Position numbers and translations under genes: made by a program
DNA from: Paraburkholderia adhaesiva
Lineage (GTDB): Bacteria > Pseudomonadota > Gammaproteobacteria > Burkholderiales > Burkholderiaceae
DNA length: 64,000 nucleotides
Reading direction: 5' to 3'
NCBI RefSeq assembly: GCF_021390575.1
Contig: NZ_JAJEJQ010000001.1
Location: forward strand, 1,464,501 to 1,528,500
Part shown: one piece after another, positions 33,962 to 43,329 of the stretch
Layout of the letters: the number at the start of each line of letters is the position of its first letter
Position numbering within the stretch: position 1 is the first letter of the stretch
The notes under the pieces: generated by a model
Databases searched by the model: none
Told to the model about the DNA's origin: nothing
Seen by the model: only the letters and a program-made list of their open reading frames with translations

Positions 33962-34272
33962 GGGCTCGGTTTGTACGTGCGCGGGTTGGAGTTCGGCCGA
34001 CCGTGGGGCTTCCGCGGACGGATCTGCCTGTGAGCCGCCCGGGGTGGGGCTGTCTCACAACTGCGCGCCCGCTCCAAAGCAAGGGACGGGCGCAATTGCG
34101 TGGCGCGCGGTGATGGTAGCGTAGGCCCTAAGCCGCGCCTGTCATACCGGATTGTCTCGCGACTGTCGATTTAGTGCCAGGCGGCACACCGCCGCCCAGA
34201 ACGGCACTAGAAAGCGGGGCGGCGGCTCGCACCCTGCCAGCAGCCGTGAACGCTGCAAGCCCGCCCGGATGT
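33962..34272. other. Intergenic region map-glnD
   Basis: No supportable gene. It contains a 7-bp inverted repeat (34065-34071 with 34087-34093) without a T-run and a weak glnD promoter candidate (ATGACA, 16-nt spacer, TACGCT on the minus strand). No clear terminator for map was found. Confidence 0.35.
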
Positions 34273-35094
34273 TCAGGCTGCCGTGCCTGCCGCCTGTGCG
34301 ACGATGGCCGGCTTGGCCGGCGTGCCTGCCGAGACCGTCAGAACTTCGTAGCCAGTCTCGGTGACGAGCACTGTATGCTCCCACTGTGCCGAAGGTTTGC
34401 GATCCTTCGTCTTGACCGTCCACTGGTCGGGCATCGTGCGGATATCGCGGGTGCCGGCGTTGATCATGGGCTCGACGGTAAAGATCATGCCGGGCACGAG
34501 TTCGATGCCCGTACCGGGGCGACCGTAATGGAGCACTTGCGGATCGTCGTGGAACACCGTGCCGATGCCGTGGCCGCAATATTCACGCACCACACTGTAG
34601 CCTTGCGCTTCGGCGTAACGCTGGATCGCGTGCCCGATGTCGCCGAGATGCGCGCCGGGGCGTACCTGATCGATGCCGAGCCACATGCATTCATAGGTGG
34701 TCTGGACGAGGCGCTTGACGAGGATCGACCCCTCACCGACGACGAACATCCGGCTCGTGTCGCCGAAATAACCGTCCTTGATGACGGTGATGTCGATATT
34801 GAGGGCGTCGCCGTTCTTGAGCGCCTTCTCACCCGGAATACCGTGACAGATCACGTCGTTGACCGAGATGCAGGTGGCTTTGGGATACGGCGGGTAGCCG
34901 GGTGGCTGGTAGTTCAGCGGTGCAGGCACCGTGCCCTGCACGTTGATCATGTATTCGTGGCACAGGCGGTCGAGTTCGCCGGTCGTGACGCCCGCGACGA
35001 CGTACGGCGTGATGTAATCGAGTACCTCGCTAGCCAGGCGGCCGGCGACGCGCATCAGCGCGATGTCGTGTTCGTTCTTGATCGATATGGCCAT
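34273..35094 (-). CDS. map: Methionine aminopeptidase, type I
   Basis: Dinuclear metalloprotease (273 residues) removing initiator methionine after deformylation. The five metal ligands are recognisable: D in NIDITV, D in GDTSRMF, H in GHGIGTVFHDDP, E in FTVEPMIN and E in AQWEHTVLVTE. The N terminus (ISIKNEHDIALMRVAGRLASEVLDYI) is that of the bacterial type Ia enzyme. It is divergent from rpsB, an arrangement conserved in many proteobacteria. No strong ribosome site precedes the ATG. Confidence 0.97.
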   Translation of the reverse strand: MAISIKNEHDIALMRVAGRLASEVLDYITPYVVAGVTTGELDRLCHEYMINVQGTVPAPLNYQPPGYPPYPKATCISVNDVICHGIPGEKALKNGDALNIDITVIKDGYFGDTSRMFVVGEGSILVKRLVQTTYECMWLGIDQVRPGAHLGDIGHAIQRYAEAQGYSVVREYCGHGIGTVFHDDPQVLHYGRPGTGIELVPGMIFTVEPMINAGTRDIRTMPDQWTVKTKDRKPSAQWEHTVLVTETGYEVLTVSAGTPAKPAIVAQAAGTAA

Positions 35095-35282
35095 GATAGG
35101 CGCCTGAAATGCTGTCGAATGTCAAATTATCGCACCTTATCCCTCTCGTTGCCGCGTCTTGAAAATCGGGGTCGCGAGCGCGCACCCGGTGAGATCCGGC
35201 GTATTTCTGGGGTATTGCCGGCGTATTGCCCGGGTGTTGCCCGGGTGTTGCCGGGAAGTGATTCCCGAGGGTAATAGCTGGC
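35095..35282. other. map-rpsB divergent region, upstream part
   Basis: Non-coding. It holds five 11-bp tandem units (35201-35255) just upstream of the rpsB promoter. A TTGACA-like element on the minus strand (complement of 35118-35123) could belong to a map promoter, but no -10 is well placed. The following promoter and leader are listed separately. Confidence 0.4.
35201..35255 (+). repeat. 11-bp tandem repeat upstream of rpsB promoter
   Basis: Four units, GTATTGCCGGC, GTATTGCCCGG, GTGTTGCCCGG and GTGTTGCCGGG (35212-35255), are preceded by a degenerate one (GTATTTCTGGG, 35201-35211). The period of 11 bp is close to one DNA turn, so the same bases recur on one face of the helix. The array ends 27 bp before the -35 element of rpsB. 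Confidence 0.85.
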
Positions 35283-35312
35283 TTGAGTGAGGTGCGCGGT
35301 GCGTGCTATACT
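35283..35312 (+). promoter_or_regulatory. rpsB-tsf promoter
   Basis: TTGAGT (35283-35288, 4/6), an 18-nt spacer, and TATACT (35307-35312, 5/6). The predicted start is near 35319, giving a leader of about 235 nt before rpsB. This is the best promoter for the translation operon in the region. Confidence 0.7.
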
Positions 35313-35318
35313 CACCGG

Positions 35319-35554
35319 CTAAGTCGCTCGCTCTATTCCTTAAAAGGATAGGGGGGCAACGAAAGAGTAGTAGCCCGCTGCTGTCGCGGGCGCGATGCCG
35401 GAGCAGGATGGTTTCCGGTGACGACAGCGTATTCACGAGCCGGCGCATCCAGGGTGTCGGTTGCGTCCAGTTCCTTTCATGGTAAAGCAATGAAAGGGCG
35501 GCGCACCCGATGCGGCAGCCGGCTTCAGACCCAAACCCTAGCGGAGAATTTCTC
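35319..35554 (+). promoter_or_regulatory. Structured 5' leader of rpsB
   Basis: A leader of about 235 nt precedes the rpsB ribosome site. It contains a hairpin GCCCGC/GCGGGC (35373-35378 with 35386-35391). In gammaproteobacteria the rpsB leader binds S2 for autoregulation; a similar role here is inferred from position and length only. Confidence 0.4.
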
Positions 35555-36310
35555 ATGGCAGTTACCATGCGCCAAATGCTGGAAGCCGGTGTCCACTTCG
35601 GTCACCAGACGCGCTTCTGGAACCCGAAGATGGCCCCCTTCATCTTCGGTCATCGCAACAAGATTCACATCATCAACCTCGAAAAGACGCTGCCGATGTA
35701 CAACGACGCACTGAAGTACGTGCGTCAACTGGCAGCGAACCGCGGCACGATTCTGTTCGTCGGCACGAAGCGTCAATCGCGTGACACGATCCAGATGGAA
35801 GCGCAACGCGCTGGCATGCCGTTCGTGAACGCACGCTGGCTCGGCGGCATGCTGACCAACTTCAAGACGCTGAAGGTTTCGATCAAGCGCCTGAAGGACA
35901 TGGAAGCAGCTGTTGAGGCAGGCGAACTCGAGAAGATGAGCAAGAAGGAAGCGCTCCTGTTCGAACGCGAAATCGCCAAGCTGCAAAAGTCGATCGGCGG
36001 CGTGAAGGACATGGGCGGCATTCCGGACGCGATCTTCGTGGTGGACGTCGGCTACCACAAGATTGCCGTGACGGAAGCCAACAAGCTGGGCATCCCCGTC
36101 ATCGCCGTGGTCGACACGAACCACTCGCCGGAAGGCATCGACTACGTGATCCCGGGTAACGACGACGCCAGCAAGGCCGTCGCGCTGTACGCCCAGGGCG
36201 TGGCTGACGCGATCCTCGAAGGCCGTGCGAACGCGGTCAACGAAGTTGTCGCAGCAGCGCGCGGCAACGACGGCGACGACGAGTTCGTTGAGGTCAATTC
36301 GGAGGCGTAA
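35555..36310 (+). CDS. rpsB: 30S ribosomal protein S2
   Basis: Ribosomal protein uS2 (251 residues), located on the solvent side of the small subunit and needed for S1 attachment. The N terminus [24 protein letters not shown], the block [35 protein letters not shown], and [23 protein letters not shown] are unmistakable. The ATG follows GGAG at 35543-35546 with 8-nt spacing; the open frame extends 15 codons upstream but the family begins here. Codon use is strongly biased, as for highly expressed genes. An intrinsic terminator separates it from tsf, allowing different expression of the two. Confidence 0.98.
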   Translation: MAVTMRQMLEAGVHFGHQTRFWNPKMAPFIFGHRNKIHIINLEKTLPMYNDALKYVRQLAANRGTILFVGTKRQSRDTIQMEAQRAGMPFVNARWLGGMLTNFKTLKVSIKRLKDMEAAVEAGELEKMSKKEALLFEREIAKLQKSIGGVKDMGGIPDAIFVVDVGYHKIAVTEANKLGIPVIAVVDTNHSPEGIDYVIPGNDDASKAVALYAQGVADAILEGRANAVNEVVAAARGNDGDDEFVEVNSEA

Positions 36311-36330
36311 GCTGCCCCGTGTCCGGCAAG

Positions 36331-36362
36331 AAAAGGGGGCTTTCAATAGGCCCCTTTTTTTT
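36331..36362 (+). terminator. Intercistronic terminator/attenuator rpsB-tsf
   Basis: A GC stem (GGGGCT paired with AGGCCCC, one bulged base, 6-nt loop) is followed by eight T. It starts 20 nt after the rpsB stop. Since tsf follows without an obvious promoter, read-through of this partial terminator probably sets the S2 to EF-Ts ratio. Confidence 0.75.
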
Positions 36363-36497
36363 AAGCCGTGCCGTTCGACGCCGCGTCACACTTGCGGCAC
36401 CGTGCGACTGTAAAAAAGCATGTCTCACGGAAACGAATTCCAGCCGGCCGCATCGAAAGGCGGTCGGCGTGTACCAGACAGACTCAAGGAGCGAATG

Positions 36498-37379
36498 ATG
36501 GCGGCAATTACCGCAAGCATGGTGGCAGAACTGCGCGCGAAGACCGACGCGCCGATGATGGAGTGCAAGAAAGCGCTGACGGAAGCCGACGGCGACCTCG
36601 CGCGTGCTGAAGAACTGCTGCGCGTGAAGCTCGGCAACAAGGCGAGCAAGGCAGCTTCGCGCGTCACGGCTGAAGGCGTGATCTCGTCGTTCATCGGCGG
36701 CAACGCTGGCGCCGTGGTCGAACTGAACTGCGAAACCGACTTCGTCGCGAAGAACGACGACTTCCTCGCATTCGCGAAGACGGTGGCCGAACTGGTCGCC
36801 ACGAAGAACCCGGCTGACGTCGCGGCGCTGTCGGCACTGCCGCTCGAAGGCTCGACCGTCGACGCAGTGCGTCTCGCGCTGGTCGGCAAGATCGGCGAAA
36901 ACCTGTCGATCCGCCGTTTCGCGCGTTTCGAGACCGCCAACAAGATCGCTGCGTACCTGCACGGCACGCGCATCGGCGTGCTGGTCGAGTACACGGGCGC
37001 GGAAGAGCAAGTCGGCAAGGACGTCGCGATGCACATCGCCGCGATGAAGCCGGTCTCGCTGTCGTCGGACGACGTGCCGGCCGACCTGATCGCCAAGGAA
37101 CGCAGCATCGCCGAGCAGAAGGCTGCCGAATCGGGCAAGCCGGCTGAAATCGTCGCGAAGATGGTCGAGGGCTCGGTCCAGAAGTACCTGAAGGAAGTCT
37201 CGCTGCTGAACCAGCCGTTCGTGAAGAACGACAAGCAGACGATCGAGCAGATGCTGAAGGCCGCCAACACGACGGTCCAGAAGTTCTCGCTGTTCGTGGT
37301 CGGCGAAGGCATCGAAAAGCGTCAGGACGACTTCGCAGCCGAAGTGGCCGCGCAAGTGGCTGCTGCAAAGCAGCAATAA
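36498..37379 (+). CDS. tsf: Elongation factor Ts
   Basis: Guanine nucleotide exchange factor of EF-Tu (293 residues). The N-terminal UBA-like domain reads [26 protein letters not shown] and the core contains [21 protein letters not shown], including the TDFV motif that contacts EF-Tu. The ATG at 36498 has GGAG six bases upstream; the ATG one codon earlier would leave only 3 nt of spacing. Strong codon bias. It follows rpsB after an attenuating terminator and precedes pyrH by about 210 nt. Confidence 0.98.
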   Translation: MAAITASMVAELRAKTDAPMMECKKALTEADGDLARAEELLRVKLGNKASKAASRVTAEGVISSFIGGNAGAVVELNCETDFVAKNDDFLAFAKTVAELVATKNPADVAALSALPLEGSTVDAVRLALVGKIGENLSIRRFARFETANKIAAYLHGTRIGVLVEYTGAEEQVGKDVAMHIAAMKPVSLSSDDVPADLIAKERSIAEQKAAESGKPAEIVAKMVEGSVQKYLKEVSLLNQPFVKNDKQTIEQMLKAANTTVQKFSLFVVGEGIEKRQDDFAAEVAAQVAAAKQQ

Positions 37380-37398
37380 GGTCCGCGCGGGACAGTAA

Positions 37399-38307
<909 letters not shown>

Positions 38308-38407
38308 ACTCTCGGCATACGAGAGACTCGATTTCGGGTCGCGCCCTCCCTCAGGCAGTGCCGGGGCGTCGGGCGACCCGCACCGTTCAAGGTTCGGAGG
38401 TTTCAAA

Positions 38408-38968
38408 ATGGCTGTGGCTGACATCAAGAAGGGCGCGGAGCAGAAAATGCAGCGCTCGATCGAAGCGTTCAAGAGCGATCTGGCGAAGATCCGCACGGGA
38501 CGGGCGCATACCGGCCTGCTCGATCACATCCAGGTCGATTACTACGGCTCGCCGGTGCCGATCTCGCAGGTCGCGAACCTGACGCTGGTCGACGCACGTA
38601 CGATCGGCGTGCAACCGTGGGAAAAGAAGATGGTCCAGGCGGTCGAAAAGGCGATCCGCGAGTCGGACCTGGGTCTGAACCCGGCCACCCACGGCGACCT
38701 GATCCGCGTGCCGATGCCCGCGCTGACCGAAGAGCGTCGCAAGGAACTGACGAAAGTCGTCAAGAGCGAAGGTGAGACGGCGAAGGTCGCCGTGCGCAAC
38801 CTGCGCCGCGACGCGAACGAGCAGTTGAAGAAGCTTGTGAAGGACAAGGAAATCTCGGAAGACGACGAGCGCCGCGCAAGCGACGAAGTCCAGAAGCTGA
38901 CGGACCGCTCCGTGACCGAGATCGACAAGCTCGTCCAGACCAAGGAAGCCGAGATCATGACGGTCTGA
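38408..38968 (+). CDS. frr: Ribosome recycling factor
   Basis: Protein of 186 residues that, with EF-G, splits post-termination ribosomes. Typical segments: [44 protein letters not shown], then [26 protein letters not shown] and RIPM-like [20 protein letters not shown]. Full length with a strong GGAGG seven bases before the ATG. A small hairpin with a GCAA loop overlaps its stop codon and is followed by a pyrimidine-rich stretch (38984-39020); this may be a weak terminator. Confidence 0.98.
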   Translation: MAVADIKKGAEQKMQRSIEAFKSDLAKIRTGRAHTGLLDHIQVDYYGSPVPISQVANLTLVDARTIGVQPWEKKMVQAVEKAIRESDLGLNPATHGDLIRVPMPALTEERRKELTKVVKSEGETAKVAVRNLRRDANEQLKKLVKDKEISEDDERRASDEVQKLTDRSVTEIDKLVQTKEAEIMTV

Positions 38969-39031
38969 GGCCGCAAGGCCTTCAGTCCCGTCAGGGTTTC
39001 CTTTCTTTATTGCAGTATTAGTTCGACGGCC

Positions 39032-39814
39032 ATGACCTATACCAGCTCAACCGTTCGCGTGCCCGATGTGGCGGCTGTGCCGCGCCACATCGCGATAATC
39101 ATGGACGGCAATGGCCGTTGGGCAACAGAGCGCCGTCTGCCGCGCGTGGCAGGCCATACGCGTGGCGTCGACGCTGTGCGTTCGGTCGTCGAGGCGTGTG
39201 TCGATCGCGGCGTCGAATACCTGACGCTGTTCGCGTTCAGTTCTGAGAACTGGCGACGTCCGACCGACGAAGTGTCGTTCCTGATGCGTCTGTTCATCTC
39301 GGCGCTCGAGCGCGAGGTTGGCCGTCTGCACGCGAACGGCATCCGTTTGCGCGTAGTCGGCGATCTGTCGATGTTCAACGAGCGCATCCAGGACCTGATA
39401 CGGCGCGCCGAGACGAAAACTGCGCGCAACACCCGTCTCACGCTGACGATTGCAGCGAACTACGGCGGTCGCTGGGACATCATGCAGGCGACCCGTAAGC
39501 TGGTGGAAGAGAGTGTCCGCACTGGCGCACCGGCGCCGGTGACCGAAGATACGCTCGGCCAGCATCTGGCCATGGCCTACGCGCCGGAGCCTGACCTCTT
39601 CATCCGCACGGGCGGTGAGCAGCGCGTCAGCAATTTTCTGCTGTGGCAGCTCGCCTACACCGAGCTATATTTCACCGACGCCTACTGGCCCGATTTCGAT
39701 GCAGCGGCACTCGGCCGTGCAATCGCATCGTATGCCGAGCGCGAGCGCCGCTTTGGCCGAACGAGCGCCCAGGTCGAAACCCAATCACAAGACGCCGACT
39801 CGCTTTCATGCTAA
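39032..39814 (+). CDS. uppS: Isoprenyl transferase / undecaprenyl diphosphate synthase
   Basis: Cis-prenyltransferase (260 residues) making the C55 lipid carrier for peptidoglycan and O-antigen. Catalytic D25 lies in [20 protein letters not shown]. Other signatures are [38 protein letters not shown], and the C-terminal [37 protein letters not shown]. It overlaps cdsA by seven bases (ATGCTAA), so the two are translationally coupled. Confidence 0.97.
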   Translation: MTYTSSTVRVPDVAAVPRHIAIIMDGNGRWATERRLPRVAGHTRGVDAVRSVVEACVDRGVEYLTLFAFSSENWRRPTDEVSFLMRLFISALEREVGRLHANGIRLRVVGDLSMFNERIQDLIRRAETKTARNTRLTLTIAANYGGRWDIMQATRKLVEESVRTGAPAPVTEDTLGQHLAMAYAPEPDLFIRTGGEQRVSNFLLWQLAYTELYFTDAYWPDFDAAALGRAIASYAERERRFGRTSAQVETQSQDADSLSC

Positions 39815-40617
39815 AGACCCGTGTCATCACGGCGATCGTCCTGCTGGCCGTGCTCCTGCCGGTCACGCTGTTCGCGCCGGTGGCGGCGTTTGGCATGATG
39901 ATCCGTGTGGTCGTCCTGTTCGCTGCGTGGGAGTGGGCGCGCCTCCTCAAGGTCGGTAACCTCGGCTCGATCCTCTATGCGGCTGTCGCCTCCGCGGTCG
40001 TGGTGTTTAGCGACGCGCTCGAAGCCCCGCGTGCGCTCTTCCAGGCGGCGGGCATCTTCTGGATCGTCGCCGCTCCTTTCGTGCTGCTGCGCAAACCCGT
40101 GCTCGCCGCCGGCGTCTGGCGCGTATTCCTGCTCGCCGCCGGCTTCGTGATCTTCGCCGCCTGCTGGCACGCGCTCTTCGCAGCGCGCGTGGCGGGCGTG
40201 GCGTTTGTCCTGTCCCTGTTGCTTGTCGTCTGGCTAGCCGATATCGGCGCATACTTTGCGGGTAAGGCGTTCGGCCGCCATAAACTGGCGCCGGCCATCA
40301 GCCCCGGCAAGACCTGGGAAGGTGCAGTGGGCGGCTGGGTCGCCGTGATGGCGGTTTCGATCGCCGCAATTGCGCTGCACGCGTTCGAGCCGACGTTTTA
40401 TTCCGCGCTGGCCGCCCGGGTGGGTCTCGGCCGTGCGCTATTTGTGCTGACTGTGCTGGTCGCGTTCAGTGTGGTCGGCGATCTGTTTGAGTCGATGCTT
40501 AAGCGCCAGGCCGGCGTGAAGGATTCGAGCGGCCTCCTGCCGGGTCACGGCGGGGTGCTCGACCGCATCGACGCGCTGTTGCCGGTGTTGCCGCTCGCGA
40601 TGTTGCTGCTCGGCTAG
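39808..40617 (+). CDS. cdsA: Phosphatidate cytidylyltransferase
   Basis: Inner-membrane enzyme (269 residues, about seven to eight hydrophobic segments) making CDP-diacylglycerol from phosphatidate and CTP. The family signature near the C terminus is clear: [30 protein letters not shown]. An earlier block, [35 protein letters not shown], is also typical. The ATG overlaps the end of uppS. dxr starts 10 nt later. Confidence 0.97.
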   Translation: MLKTRVITAIVLLAVLLPVTLFAPVAAFGMMIRVVVLFAAWEWARLLKVGNLGSILYAAVASAVVVFSDALEAPRALFQAAGIFWIVAAPFVLLRKPVLAAGVWRVFLLAAGFVIFAACWHALFAARVAGVAFVLSLLLVVWLADIGAYFAGKAFGRHKLAPAISPGKTWEGAVGGWVAVMAVSIAAIALHAFEPTFYSALAARVGLGRALFVLTVLVAFSVVGDLFESMLKRQAGVKDSSGLLPGHGGVLDRIDALLPVLPLAMLLLG

Positions 40618-40627
40618 AGAATTGAAT

Positions 40628-41809
40628 ATGCAAAAACGACTGACATTGCTCGGATCCACGGGCTCGATCGGAGACAGCACGCTCGACGTCGTCGCGCGTC
40701 ATCCGGAACGCTTCTCGGTTTATGCGCTCACGGCGCACCGCAACGGCGACAAGCTCGTCGAACAATGCCTGCGCTTCGCGCCCGAGGTGGCCGTGGTCGG
40801 TGATGCCGAAACGGCCGCGCAAGTGGAGAAGAAGCTGCGTGCGGCAGGCTCGAAAACCGTCGTGACCTACGGGCCGCAGGCGCTCGTCGAGGTTGCGAAG
40901 AGCGATGCCTGCGATACCGTCGTCGCGGCGATCGTCGGCGCAGCGGGTCTTGTGCCCACGCTTGCGGCGGCGCAGGCCGGCAAGCGCATCCTGCTCGCGA
41001 ACAAGGAAGCGCTCGTGATGTCGGGCGACATCTTCATGGACGCGGTGCGCGACAACGACGCGATTCTTTTGCCCGTCGACAGCGAGCACAACGCAGTGTT
41101 CCAGTCTTTGCCGGCCGAGGGCACGAAGCACGGCGGCGTGTCGAAGATCATCCTCACGGCGTCGGGCGGCCCGTTTCGCACGCGCGAGCCTGCCACGCTC
41201 TTTGATGTGACGCCGGACGAGGCGTGCAAGCATCCGAACTGGTCGATGGGCCGCAAGATCTCGGTCGACTCGGCAACGATGATGAACAAGGGCCTCGAAG
41301 TGATCGAGGCGCATTACCTGTTCAATCTGCCGGGCGAGCGTATCGATGTGCTGATTCACCCGCAGAGCGTGATCCATTCGATGGTCTCGTATGCGGACGG
41401 TTCGGTGCTCGCGCAACTGGGCAATCCAGACATGCGCACGCCGATCGCGCACGCGCTGGCGTTCCCGGATCGCGTCGATTCGGGTGTAGCGCAGCTCGAT
41501 CTGGCGCAAGTCGCGACGCTGACGTTCGAAAAACCCGACTACCAGCGCTTCCCGTGCCTCGCGCTCGCCATGAAGGCCATGGCCGCTGGCGGCGTCGCGA
41601 GCGCGGCGCTCAACGCCGCCAACGAAGTCGCGGTAGAGGCGTTCCTCAATCGCCGCATCGGTTTCATGGCGATCGCGCAGACGGTCGATGCCGTGCTTAA
41701 CGCGCTCGAAAACAGGAGCGCGTCGAGTCTCGACGTCGTGCTCGAAGCGGATGCAGCCGCGCGCCGTGCGGCGCACACCATCATCGACAGCCTGCCGGTG
41801 CCGGCCTGA
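40628..41809 (+). CDS. dxr: 1-deoxy-D-xylulose 5-phosphate reductoisomerase
   Basis: Second enzyme of the MEP isoprenoid pathway (393 residues), reducing and rearranging DXP to MEP with NADPH. NADPH-binding motif [18 protein letters not shown] at the N terminus; metal and substrate motifs [26 protein letters not shown], and [32 protein letters not shown] chose the ATG at 40628 rather than a TTG two codons earlier. Together with uppS it places isoprenoid synthesis steps in this operon. Confidence 0.97.
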   Translation: MQKRLTLLGSTGSIGDSTLDVVARHPERFSVYALTAHRNGDKLVEQCLRFAPEVAVVGDAETAAQVEKKLRAAGSKTVVTYGPQALVEVAKSDACDTVVAAIVGAAGLVPTLAAAQAGKRILLANKEALVMSGDIFMDAVRDNDAILLPVDSEHNAVFQSLPAEGTKHGGVSKIILTASGGPFRTREPATLFDVTPDEACKHPNWSMGRKISVDSATMMNKGLEVIEAHYLFNLPGERIDVLIHPQSVIHSMVSYADGSVLAQLGNPDMRTPIAHALAFPDRVDSGVAQLDLAQVATLTFEKPDYQRFPCLALAMKAMAAGGVASAALNAANEVAVEAFLNRRIGFMAIAQTVDAVLNALENRSASSLDVVLEADAAARRAAHTIIDSLPVPA

Positions 41810-41875
41810 AGCCATTAAGGGCCGCGCCCGCATTGGCACTGCATTTGGCTCGCTAGGCACAGGCTGGAGGCGCAT

Positions 41876-43249
41876 ATGAACCTGCTCACCGAACTGGTGT
41901 CTTTTGTCGTGGCGATCGGCGTGCTCGTCGTCGTCCACGAGTATGGGCACTACAGCATCGCGCGCCTGTGCGGCGTGAAGGTTCTGCGCTTTTCGATCGG
42001 TTTCGGCAAGCCACTCGTGCAATGGGTCAGCAAGCATAGCGGCACGGAGTGGACCATCTCCTGGCTGCCGCTCGGCGGCTACGTGAAGATGCTCGACGAG
42101 CGGGAATCAACGGAACGCATTCCCGCCGGCGATCTCCCGCACGCCTTCAACCGGCAGCCGGTCGGCAAGCGCATTGCGATCGTCGCCGCCGGGCCTATCG
42201 CGAACTTCCTGCTGGCCATCGTGCTCTTTTCGCTCGTGTTCGCGACCGGTGTGAATGAGCCGGCCGCGATCGTCGCTGCGCCGCCCGCGCATTCGGCCGC
42301 CGCGCAGGCGGGTTTCCAGGGCGGCGAGAAAATCGTTTCGGTGAGCGACGCGAACGGCGACGACACGCAGTCCGTCCGTTCGTGGTCGGATCTGCGCTGG
42401 AAGCTGCTTTCGGCGGCGTTCGACCATGGTCGCGTCGTGCTCGCGGCCCATGACGGCGGCGGCACCTATGACTTCCCGCTCGATCTGTCCCAGCTTCGCA
42501 GCAAGGATCTCGACGACGACTTTATGTCGCGCCTCGGCCTCGAGGCCGGCGGCGGCACGCTGCAGGTCGCGGGCGTCGAGCCGGGCAGTGCGGCGGAGCG
42601 GGCCGGGCTGCAGAAGGGCGACCGTCTGCGCGCAGTTGATGGTCGTCCCGTCGATAGCGCAAGCACGTTCATCGCGCATGTGAAGGAGCATGCGGGCAAG
42701 CCGGTGCAACTGGAGATACTGCGCGGCGCCGATCAACCGCTCACGCTGACCGTGGTCCCGGCCGCACAGCGCGATGACGAAACGGGTGAGACGGTAGGCC
42801 GTATTGGCGCGGCGCTGGCGGCGCAGGCGCCAACAGTTGCCGTGCGTTACGGGCCGCTGGAGAGCGTGCAGCTCGGTGCGCATCGCACGTGGAGCATCGC
42901 CGTGTACTCGCTGCGGATGTTCGGCCGCATGATTACCGGTGAGGCGTCGCTGAAGAATCTGTCAGGGCCGGTGACGATCGCCGACTATGCGGGCAAGAGC
43001 GCGCGCCTTGGTTTAACGGCATTTCTGTCGTTCCTTGCCCTGGTCAGCATTAGCCTGGGCGTACTCAACCTGCTCCCAATTCCGGTTTTGGACGGGGGGC
43101 ATCTGTTATATTATCTGGTTGAAGCCGTAACGGGCAAAGCCGTATCGGATCGCTGGCAGCTCATACTGCAGCGAGCGGGGCTGGCCTGCATCGTCGCGCT
43201 GTCGGCGATTGCGTTGTTCAACGATCTGGCTAGGTTAATCCATTTTTAA
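41876..43249 (+). CDS. rseP: Site-2 intramembrane protease RseP
   Basis: Zinc metalloprotease of the inner membrane (457 residues) that cleaves the anti-sigma factor RseA in the sigma-E envelope stress pathway. Zinc motif HEYGH (H21, E22, H25) in the first transmembrane segment; the third ligand lies in NLLPIPVLDGGHLLYYLVEA near the C terminus. Between them lie two PDZ regions, the second recognisable as VEPGSAAERAGLQKGDRLRAVDGRPV. Strong GGAGG five bases upstream of the ATG. It precedes bamA as in E. coli. Confidence 0.97.
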   Translation: MNLLTELVSFVVAIGVLVVVHEYGHYSIARLCGVKVLRFSIGFGKPLVQWVSKHSGTEWTISWLPLGGYVKMLDERESTERIPAGDLPHAFNRQPVGKRIAIVAAGPIANFLLAIVLFSLVFATGVNEPAAIVAAPPAHSAAAQAGFQGGEKIVSVSDANGDDTQSVRSWSDLRWKLLSAAFDHGRVVLAAHDGGGTYDFPLDLSQLRSKDLDDDFMSRLGLEAGGGTLQVAGVEPGSAAERAGLQKGDRLRAVDGRPVDSASTFIAHVKEHAGKPVQLEILRGADQPLTLTVVPAAQRDDETGETVGRIGAALAAQAPTVAVRYGPLESVQLGAHRTWSIAVYSLRMFGRMITGEASLKNLSGPVTIADYAGKSARLGLTAFLSFLALVSISLGVLNLLPIPVLDGGHLLYYLVEAVTGKAVSDRWQLILQRAGLACIVALSAIALFNDLARLIHF

Positions 43250-43329
43250 AGTGTCTGGCGGCATCCGCGTCTGTGTTTGTGACCCGGGCCGCCTGACCGA
43301 GTGCAGCTATAAACACCTGGGGAAGCACG

